Source: an uncultured Oscillospiraceae bacterium (GTDB lineage Bacteria > Bacillota > Clostridia > Oscillospirales > Oscillospiraceae). From it: a DNA stretch of 50,789 nucleotides. Positions 25,406 through 32,112 of this stretch are shown one piece after another. How positions within the stretch are numbered: the first letter of the stretch is position 1; each line of letters starts with the position of its first letter. A model generated the notes under the pieces. It searched no databases. It was given only the letters and a program-made list of their open reading frames with translations, and was not told where the DNA came from. The position numbers and the translations under genes are program-made. Location: the NCBI GenBank assembly GCA_944385775.1, contig CALWYM010000094.1, positions 1 through 50,789 on the forward strand. The letters are read 5' to 3'.

Positions 25406-25422
25406 TGCCAGTATTTACTAAA

Positions 25423-26799
25423 TTACACCATCTCTTCAGGATGGAACACTTCGTCAAACTTTTCAGCTGTTAAGAAGCCAAGTTCAACGCAGGCCTGCTT
25501 GAGAGAGATATTATCCTTAAATGCCTTCTTTGCTGTCTTAGCGGCGTTCTCGTACCCAATATAAGGATTAAGAGCTGTTACCAGCATAAGAGAATTGTGG
25601 AGATTATTGTACATCTTTTCCTTATTTGCCCTGATTCCCACAGCGCAGTTCTTGTTAAAGGAAACAATAGCCTCGGCAAGCAGTCTGGAAGACTGAAGGA
25701 AATTATATATGCACACGGGCATAAACACGTTAAGTTCAAAATTTCCCTGGCTTGCGGCCATTCCAACTGCAACGTCGTTGCCCATAACCTGAACTGCCAC
25801 CATAGTAACAGCCTCGCACTGGGTGGGATTGACCTTACCCGGCATAATTGAAGAACCGGGCTCATTCTCAGGAATTGTTATCTCACCGAGACCCACTCTC
25901 GGACCGCTGGCAAGCCAACGGACATCGTTTGCAATCTTCATCATATCACAGGCCAGTGCCTTAATTGCACCATGGGCAAAAACAAGCTCATCCTTTGATG
26001 TAAGTGCGTGGAACTTGTTGGGAGCAGTTACAAAGGATTTACCGGTCAGCTGAGATACTTTCTGAGCTACCAGGGAGTCAAACCCCTTTGGAGCGTTAAG
26101 ACCGGTACCAACAGCTGTTCCGCCGAGGGCAAGCTCATGTAGAGGTCTCACCGCCAACCTTATAAGCTCAACATCACGCTCAAGGCTCGTTCTCCAGCCA
26201 CTTATCTCCTGGCTGAACTTAATGGGCGTTGCGTCCTGAAGATGTGTTCTGCCGCTTTTAACAATACCCTCGTGCATTTTCTCAAGATTCTTAAAAGTCT
26301 CAATAAGGGTTTCCACAGCGGGGATAAGCTTATCCTCAAGAGATATAACCGCACAGATGTGCATTGCCGTGGGGAATGTATCGTTAGAGGACTGGCTCAT
26401 GTTTATGTCGTCATTTGGGTGGAGCAGTTTCTTCCCGGCAATCTGGTTACCGCGGTTTGCAATAACCTCGTTTGCGTTCATGTTTGACTGGGTTCCAGAA
26501 CCGGTTTGCCATACAACCAGCGGGAAATGGTCATTGAGAGATCCGGAAATAACCTCATCACAGGCTGCGGAAATGGCAGCCAGCTTCTCATCGGTCATCT
26601 TCTGAGGATTAAGCTCATGGTTTGCCTGAGCCGCGGCCTTTTTCAGAATTCCGAACGCATGGGTTATTTCCCTCGGCATAGTCTCGATACCTACGCCAAT
26701 TTCAAAGTTCTCATGGCTGCGCTGAGTCTGTGCAGCCCACAGGCGGTCAGCAGGAACTTTGACCTCGCCCATGGAATCATGTTCTATGCGATATTCCAT
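25423..26799 (-). CDS. fumC: Class II fumarate hydratase
   Basis: A 458-residue fumarase, the usual class II length. The superfamily signature GSSIMPGKVNP is present (about 318-328), along with TGSGTQSNMNANEV, GRTHLQDATP bearing the catalytic His, and NEPGSS. It converts malate to fumarate without an iron-sulfur cluster, so it is oxygen-stable. It lies between malate dehydrogenase (17-bp gap) and the Hdr/fumarate reductase genes, placing it in the reductive C4-dicarboxylate arm. SD AGGAG lies 10 nt before ATG at 26799. Confidence 0.96.
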   Translation of the reverse strand: MEYRIEHDSMGEVKVPADRLWAAQTQRSHENFEIGVGIETMPREITHAFGILKKAAAQANHELNPQKMTDEKLAAISAACDEVISGSLNDHFPLVVWQTGSGTQSNMNANEVIANRGNQIAGKKLLHPNDDINMSQSSNDTFPTAMHICAVISLEDKLIPAVETLIETFKNLEKMHEGIVKSGRTHLQDATPIKFSQEISGWRTSLERDVELIRLAVRPLHELALGGTAVGTGLNAPKGFDSLVAQKVSQLTGKSFVTAPNKFHALTSKDELVFAHGAIKALACDMMKIANDVRWLASGPRVGLGEITIPENEPGSSIMPGKVNPTQCEAVTMVAVQVMGNDVAVGMAASQGNFELNVFMPVCIYNFLQSSRLLAEAIVSFNKNCAVGIRANKEKMYNNLHNSLMLVTALNPYIGYENAAKTAKKAFKDNISLKQACVELGFLTAEKFDEVFHPEEMV

Positions 26800-26816
26800 A
26801 TGCTTTATTCTCCTAA

Positions 26817-27731
26817 TTATTTAAGACCGGCAATCGTGCTCTTAAGTGCTTCGGCACTGGCTTTGAGCTTCTCAACTTCCTCATCAGTGAGAGGCAGCAT
26901 AAGCTTTCCGCTTATACCGTTTCTACCCACAAAATTAAGGGTTGAAAGGCACACGTCAGAAATACCGTATTCACCATTCATCATAGCGGAAACAGGAATT
27001 GCCACGCCGGCATTATTGAGAATGCTCTTGCAGATGTAAGCTGTGGTATCTGCCACCGCATAGAAAGTTGCGCCCTTTCTTGAGATAACAACGGATCCGG
27101 ACTTCTTTACAAAATCAGTAATCTCTTCCTTGTCAATATCGGGAGCAAACTGGGCAAGAGGAACGCCTGCGATGTTCGCTGTGCTCCACGGAATAAACGA
27201 CGAGTCACCATGCTCGCCAAAAACATGAGCATGAACATTCTGCTGGCTTACACCAAGGTCTGTGGAAAGACGTGCGCGAAGACGTGATGTATCAAGCAGT
27301 GTTCCGGAGCCGATAACATGGCTCTCAGGAAGACCGGAATACTTGCAGAATGTATAGGTTATAACGTCTACCGGGTTGCCGACAATAACATAAATTGCGT
27401 TGGGGGCATACTTTGTAATCTCTGGAATAATCTGATTTTTGGTAACATCAAAGTTTACCTGCGCGAGGTCAAGTCTTGTCTGACCGGGCTTACGACCGAT
27501 TCCGGAAGAAATGATTACAATGTCAGAGTCTGCTGCATCGGGATACTCACCTGCTACAACCTTGCAGTCAAAGGTGTAGGGAGTGCCCTGATAAACATCC
27601 ATTGCCTCGCCGAGAGCTTTCTCCTCATTAATGTCAATGAGAACAATCTCCGTAGCGATATGCTGGGTAACGAGAGTGTGAGCAACTGCTGCACCGACAT
27701 TACCTGCACCAATAATCGATATTTTACTCAT
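26817..27731 (-). CDS. mdh: Malate dehydrogenase (LDH/MDH superfamily, Arg-type specificity)
   Basis: A 304-residue NAD-dependent 2-hydroxyacid dehydrogenase. The Rossmann motif is IGAGNVGAAVAHTL (residues 7-20) with Asp33 for NAD, and the catalytic His lies in FGEHGDSS. In the substrate loop the discriminating residue is Arg80 (GIGRKPGQTR), where lactate dehydrogenases have Gln (NQKPGETR); Arg is the malate/oxaloacetate type. Many close homologues are labelled L-lactate dehydrogenase, but the loop and the neighbours fumC and fumarate reductase favour malate. ATG 27731 with SD GGAGGG at 7 nt is preferred over the frame's first ATG at 27746. It is first in the operon. Confidence 0.85.
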   Translation of the reverse strand: MSKISIIGAGNVGAAVAHTLVTQHIATEIVLIDINEEKALGEAMDVYQGTPYTFDCKVVAGEYPDAADSDIVIISSGIGRKPGQTRLDLAQVNFDVTKNQIIPEITKYAPNAIYVIVGNPVDVITYTFCKYSGLPESHVIGSGTLLDTSRLRARLSTDLGVSQQNVHAHVFGEHGDSSFIPWSTANIAGVPLAQFAPDIDKEEITDFVKKSGSVVISRKGATFYAVADTTAYICKSILNNAGVAIPVSAMMNGEYGISDVCLSTLNFVGRNGISGKLMLPLTDEEVEKLKASAEALKSTIAGLK

Positions 27732-27905
27732 TGTGATACCCTCCATTTAATGAAATTTAGTTTGTTTTGCGACTTAATTGACTTTACCCGGCAGGTCTTC
27801 GGCTTACGCCACTATCCTACCATATGCCCGGCTCTTTGTCGATGTTAAAAAATTAGCAGGACAGGTGATGAATTACACCTCATCTTACCGCATTCTTTTC
27901 ACCAG
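27732..27905 (-). promoter_or_regulatory. Structured 5' leader of the mdh operon with a B12-box-like segment
   Basis: About 170 nt lie between the predicted transcription start and mdh. On the minus strand two mutually exclusive 5-bp hairpins compete near the 5' end (GATGA/TCATC versus AGGTG/CACCT). Further down, CCG(g)GCA (27825-27831) pairs with TGCCGG (27788-27793), enclosing a GGC-GTAA-GCC GNRA-type hairpin (27801-27810). The segment AAGCCGAAGACCTGCC (27790-27805) closely resembles a cobalamin-riboswitch B12 box. The conserved core (GGGAA, CCGGTG, GCAACTGT-like) is absent, so no riboswitch class is assigned. Confidence 0.4.
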
Positions 27906-27915
27906 GCTCATTATA

Positions 27916-27944
27916 ATTCTAACAACTTGTTAATTAATTGTCAA
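27916..27944 (-). promoter_or_regulatory. Promoter of the mdh-fumC-hdr-flx-frd operon
   Basis: Minus strand TTGACA (27939-27944), 17 nt, TAGAAT (27916-27921). A second TATAAT overlaps just downstream. The region 27945-28073 upstream shows only A/T-rich sequence and a short TATGCTT direct repeat. Confidence 0.8.
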
Positions 27945-28073
27945 TTATTTATTTGCACAAACTATACCCCATTATTTTAGGTATGCTTTGTATGCTTGTG
28001 GGTAGACGCGTTTAACTAATACATATTTTTAATCATTTTTCTAAATTAAATTTTATATCTAATTTACCAAAAG

Positions 28074-28110
28074 CAAAAAACCGCCGCAGGCACAAAAACC
28101 TGCGGCGGCG
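28074..28110 (-). terminator. Intrinsic terminator of the glycogen operon
   Basis: CCGCCGCAGG (28081-28090) pairs with CCTGCGGCGG (28099-28108). On the minus strand a T6 run follows. It lies just after the glgA stop. Confidence 0.92.
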
Positions 28111-28117
28111 ACATTTT

Positions 28118-29584
28118 TTATTGTTTGTCTGCCGGGCAAAGTTTTTCATAAATCTCCAAATACTTTGAAGCAGCTCTGTTCCAGCTGAAGTCCTCGCTCA
28201 TAGCGTTTTCCATAAGCCTGCGCCAGCGGACAGGCTCATTATTGTACACATCGAGAGCATACTCGATAGCATGAAGCATCTCATGGGCGTTTATATTAGC
28301 AAAGCTGAAGCCTGTTCCCGCCCCTGTATATTCATTATATGGTATAACGCTGTCCTTAAGACCGCCCGTCTCTCTGACAATGGGGAGACTTCCATATCCC
28401 ATGGCTATCATCTGGGAAAGACCGCAGGGCTCAAATACGCTTGGCATAAGGAACATATCACTGCCCGCGTACAGTCTGTGGCTCAGTGCCTCGTCAAACA
28501 TTATGCAGGACCTCATTTTTTCCGGGTATTTCCACTCATAATACCTGAGCATATCCTCATACTTCTGATCGCCTGTGCCAAGCACAATAAACTGAATAGG
28601 CTTTTTCAGAATATCGTCAATCACCCGGTCTACCAAATCCATGCCTTTCTGGGCGGTAAGCCTGCCTACCATAGCCATTACAGGAATATCCGGGTCAATC
28701 TCAAGCCCCATCTCGCGCTGGATAGCCTCCTTACAGACTTCCTTACCCGTTAAATTCAGCCTGGAATATGGTTTTTCAATAAGCTTATCTGTCTCACAGT
28801 TATATACCTCAGTGTCAATACCATTCATAATACCGTAAAGCACACTGCTTCTTCTGCGGAAAATATCGTCCATATTTTCTCCAAAGAAAGGTCTCTGTAT
28901 CTCCTGAGCGTAGGTTTCGCTTACCGTGGTAAGAATGTCACTGTAACACAGCGCGCCCTTCATAAAGTTTATTGAATGATCGTCAACTCTAAGCTGATCC
29001 TCTGCATTTTTTATGCCATACAGTCCGAGAATGTCTCCCAGCACCATATCGCTCATCTGTCCCTGAAATTTAAGGTTATGAACGGTAAAAACTGTCTTGA
29101 CCTGCTCATATAGCGGATCGTCATTGTGGTAAAACTCCCGGAGGAAAACTGTTGATAGAGCGGTATGCCAGTCATTACAGTGGAGAATATCGCATTTAAA
29201 GTCTGGGAGATATTTCAGCGACTCGCATATTGCCTTGGAGAAATACGCTATCCTCTCTCCGTCATCAAAATATCCGTATGCCCTGTCCCTGCCAAAGTAA
29301 TACTCATTATCCACAAAATAATAGGTCACACCCCGATGGACAAGGGTCTCAATGCCCACATACAGATTACGCCAGCCCAGCGGAACAAAGAAGTTCGTCA
29401 CATGAGTAAGCTGCTCCTTATATTTTTCAGGCATTGTTTTGAACTTTGGTATCATGACCCTGATTTCGCAACCCGCTTTTTTCAGTGCCTGGGGCAACGA
29501 ACCTGCCACATCACCCAAACCGCCTGTCTTCATAAACGGCGCCGCCTCAAAGGCCGCAAAAAGAACATTTAATTTTCTTTTCAT
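28118..29584 (-). CDS. glgA: Glycogen synthase (ADP-glucose, GT5)
   Basis: A 488-residue GT5 glycogen synthase. It has the N-terminal ADP-glucose-binding KTGGLGDV motif (residues 19-26) and HCNDWHTAL. The C-terminal Rossmann domain carries MVGRLTAQKGMDLV and the GT-B active-site segment PSVFEPCGLSQ with its conserved Glu. It elongates alpha-1,4-glucan from ADP-glucose supplied by GlgC/GlgD. It is the last gene of the operon, 99 bp after glgD, with an intercistronic hairpin between them. The SD GGGAGG precedes ATG 29584 by 7-8 nt. Confidence 0.96.
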   Translation of the reverse strand: MKRKLNVLFAAFEAAPFMKTGGLGDVAGSLPQALKKAGCEIRVMIPKFKTMPEKYKEQLTHVTNFFVPLGWRNLYVGIETLVHRGVTYYFVDNEYYFGRDRAYGYFDDGERIAYFSKAICESLKYLPDFKCDILHCNDWHTALSTVFLREFYHNDDPLYEQVKTVFTVHNLKFQGQMSDMVLGDILGLYGIKNAEDQLRVDDHSINFMKGALCYSDILTTVSETYAQEIQRPFFGENMDDIFRRRSSVLYGIMNGIDTEVYNCETDKLIEKPYSRLNLTGKEVCKEAIQREMGLEIDPDIPVMAMVGRLTAQKGMDLVDRVIDDILKKPIQFIVLGTGDQKYEDMLRYYEWKYPEKMRSCIMFDEALSHRLYAGSDMFLMPSVFEPCGLSQMIAMGYGSLPIVRETGGLKDSVIPYNEYTGAGTGFSFANINAHEMLHAIEYALDVYNNEPVRWRRLMENAMSEDFSWNRAASKYLEIYEKLCPADKQ

Positions 29585-29643
29585 CGTTTTCCCTCCCTTT
29601 CCGACAAAGCTGACCTGTAATTTTTCTTATAAAGCCTGATTTT

Positions 29644-29667
29644 CCGGGGGACATACAAATCCCCCGG
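29644..29667 (-). other. Stable intercistronic hairpin between glgD and glgA
   Basis: CCGGGGGA pairs with TCCCCCGG around an 8-nt loop, without a U tract on either strand. It is more likely an mRNA stability or processing element than a terminator. Confidence 0.6.
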
Positions 29668-29683
29668 TAAAATAAGTACATTC

Positions 29684-30778
29684 TCAGCTGCCGAGCTTCT
29701 CCTGAACATAGGCGGAATCGGCAGTTCCCTTTATAACCGTACCTGCTGTTATAACGTTGGAGCGGTCGATTATGGCATTTTCTATAACCGCGTCCTCTTC
29801 AATAACACAAGCCTGCATTATAATGCTGTTCTTAATATGCGCGCCCTTCTTAACCATGACACCACGGAAAAGGATACTGTCCTGTACATTGCCTTCAATG
29901 ACACACCCTGCAGGAATAAGAGCATTATTTACCTTTGCACTGGCAGTGTACTTTGCCGGCGGAGCGTCCTGAATCTTTGTCCTTATCAAATCACCCATGG
30001 TAAAGAGCTCATTGAAATTTAAAGGATTAAGCAGCTCCATGCTGTACCTGAAATACTCACTTACAGTGGCGATACTGCGGACATAGCCCTCAAACTTGTA
30101 AAGACGCACGTCCATCTTGTCAAAATCCTCTTCCAGAACCTCAAAAAAGTCAAGGTAATCAATGGCCTTGTACCACTCAATAATCTTAAGCAGCAGGCTG
30201 CGGCTTATAATGAATGTATCCGCAAAAGCCTCCTGTCCTTCATTGACGCCCCTTGTAACGCCCTTGACTGTGCCGTTTTCAACCTTAATCCCGGTAAGAT
30301 TCTGGTTGTTCTCCGTAGCAACCGAGTAAGCGAGGGTAATATCCGCACCGCTTGCAATATGGCTTTCTACCATATCTGCGTAATCCACATTGCAGATAGT
30401 ATTAGCGCAGGTAATTATAATATATGGTGCCGGGGAACGGTTAAAGTAAATAACGTTCTGGCTTATATCCCTGAGAAGAAACTTGCTCTCGGCATTTTTA
30501 ATTCCGTAAATTGAACCGGGCAGGATAAAAAGTCCTCCGCTCCTGCGGTCCAGTGACCAGTCGCCGCCTGCACCCAGATGGTCAATAATGGAGCGGTATT
30601 TATAGGGCGTAATTATTCCCACAGTAGTAATGCCGGAATTTATCATATTTGAAAGGGGGAAATCTATAAGACGGTATCTGCTGCCGAAAGGAAGGGAGGC
30701 CACAGTTCTCTCCTGGGTCAGCTCACCCAGCCTTGGAGTATCATAATTTGCCGATATAAGACCAATTACTCTGTCCAT
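29684..30778 (-). CDS. glgD: Glucose-1-phosphate adenylyltransferase, regulatory subunit GlgD
   Basis: A 364-residue nucleotidyltransferase-like protein with a left-handed beta-helix C-terminus (hexapeptide-like repeats from about 280). Compared with GlgC it lacks the catalytic GGxGxRL nucleotide loop, having ISANYDTPRLGELT instead, while keeping FGSRYRLIDFPLSN. This is the GlgD type of Firmicutes, which forms a heterotetramer with GlgC and increases its activity. Its ATG overlaps the glgC stop by one nucleotide (TAATG), with SD GGAGGT at 8 nt, indicating coupled 1:1 synthesis. Confidence 0.96.
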   Translation of the reverse strand: MDRVIGLISANYDTPRLGELTQERTVASLPFGSRYRLIDFPLSNMINSGITTVGIITPYKYRSIIDHLGAGGDWSLDRRSGGLFILPGSIYGIKNAESKFLLRDISQNVIYFNRSPAPYIIITCANTICNVDYADMVESHIASGADITLAYSVATENNQNLTGIKVENGTVKGVTRGVNEGQEAFADTFIISRSLLLKIIEWYKAIDYLDFFEVLEEDFDKMDVRLYKFEGYVRSIATVSEYFRYSMELLNPLNFNELFTMGDLIRTKIQDAPPAKYTASAKVNNALIPAGCVIEGNVQDSILFRGVMVKKGAHIKNSIIMQACVIEEDAVIENAIIDRSNVITAGTVIKGTADSAYVQEKLGS

Positions 30779-31944
30779 TAATCTCCACCTCCTACTATGC
30801 TTACAAGAACATTGTCATTTCCAGGCATTACCGCTATCTCGGAATCCGGGTCCTCACAGCCGAACTCGGAATCGGCTGTAACCACAGCGTTTTCTCCGAT
30901 AATCGCCCTTACCACTCTGGCTCCCTTAAGAATCCTGGCTCCCGGCAGGATAATGGAATCTTTAACATACGCGCCCTTGCTTATATAACTGTCAACGCTG
31001 ATTATGGAATGTATGGCTGTGCCGAAAATTCTGGCTCCGTTGCCAACAATACATCTCTCGACGCTGCCAGTAGGTCCGATAATCTGCGGCGGGTGAATGT
31101 TGGAGTTTGACATCATCGGGAAATTTTCCGAATACAGGTCAAACAGCGGCTCGTCCTCTAAAAGGGCCATATCCGTCTCATAATAACTATCGATTGTACC
31201 TATATCCTTCCAGACTCCGCTGAACTCATAGCAGTACAACCTGTTTCCCTCGTCAAGAAGCTTTGGAATAATATTCTTACCGAAATCGTGCTCACTCTCC
31301 GGGTCCTCACTGTCCTCAATTAGAGCTTTTTTAAGAAGGTCCTTATTGAATATGTAAATACCCATTGAGGCCAAATTGGAATCTGGCTCCTTTGGTTTTT
31401 CAGTAAATTTACGGATTCTTCCGTCTCCGTCTGCCGTAATAATACCAAATCTTGATGCGTCCTCCCAGTCTACCCTCATAACGGAAACACTGACCTCCGC
31501 TCCCTTTTCCTTATGGTTCCGGAGCATTTTTCGGTAATCCATTCTGTAAAGCTGGTCGCCGGAGAGGATAAGCACATATTCGGAATCGTACATATCCATA
31601 AAGCTTATATTCTGATAAATAGCATCTGCGGTGCCTCTGTACCACTCAGCACCGGACTCGGTAGCATAGGGTGGAAGAATAAAGACTCCTCCGTCACTAC
31701 TGTCAAGATCCCATGCTCTTCCGGTACCTATATAGGCATTCAGGATAAGAGGCTTATACTGGGTCAAAACGCCTACCGTATCAATGTGCGAGTTGGAGCA
31801 GTTGGAGAGCGGAAAATCAATTATTCTATATTTTCCTCCAAAGGAGACAGCCGGTTTTGCAACATTTTTTGTAAGTGCCTTAAGCCTGCTGCCCTGCCCT
31901 CCAGCAAGCAGCATAGCTATGCATTCTTTCTTCTTTCTCAACAC
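30778..31944 (-). CDS. glgC: Glucose-1-phosphate adenylyltransferase, catalytic subunit GlgC
   Basis: About 388 residues. It has the complete catalytic loop LLAGGQGSRLKALT, the FGGKYRIIDFPLSN segment, the GTADAIYQN motif, LILSGDQLYRMDY and FTEKPKEP with the Glc1P-binding Lys, then a beta-helix domain. It makes ADP-glucose from ATP and glucose-1-phosphate. The open frame begins at TTG 31962, but AGAGGG lies 7 nt before GTG 31944, which gives MLRKKKECIAMLLAGG and is taken as the start (TTG 31941 is possible). It precedes glgD with a 1-nt overlap. Confidence 0.95.
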   Translation of the reverse strand: MLRKKKECIAMLLAGGQGSRLKALTKNVAKPAVSFGGKYRIIDFPLSNCSNSHIDTVGVLTQYKPLILNAYIGTGRAWDLDSSDGGVFILPPYATESGAEWYRGTADAIYQNISFMDMYDSEYVLILSGDQLYRMDYRKMLRNHKEKGAEVSVSVMRVDWEDASRFGIITADGDGRIRKFTEKPKEPDSNLASMGIYIFNKDLLKKALIEDSEDPESEHDFGKNIIPKLLDEGNRLYCYEFSGVWKDIGTIDSYYETDMALLEDEPLFDLYSENFPMMSNSNIHPPQIIGPTGSVERCIVGNGARIFGTAIHSIISVDSYISKGAYVKDSIILPGARILKGARVVRAIIGENAVVTADSEFGCEDPDSEIAVMPGNDNVLVSIVGGGD

Positions 31945-32018
31945 ATTTACACCCTCTTTCAAGATTTAGAACATACGCCCCCATGTAAAGGTTGTCCCCA
32001 TACAGGAGCTTTAAAAGC

Positions 32019-32065
32019 GAGAGTTTCTCCACCTCTCAACGCCTCCCGGAGCTGTTTGCTCCGGG
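32019..32065 (-). other. Two hairpins in the glgP-glgC intergenic leader
   Basis: CCCGGAGC/GCTCCGGG (32045-32065, 5-nt loop) and GAGAG/CTCTC (32019-32037) lie in the 168-bp gap between glgP and glgC. Only a short TTTTAAA follows on the minus strand. Partial termination or processing within the operon is possible. Confidence 0.5.
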
Positions 32066-32112
32066 GACGATTTAAGACATTTATAAAACGGCTTTTATCC
32101 TAAAAGTCGGGA

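Noticed and set aside
27732..27905. Bona fide cobalamin riboswitch upstream of mdh
   Set aside because: Only a B12-box-like segment is present; the conserved core segments and typical length upstream are missing.
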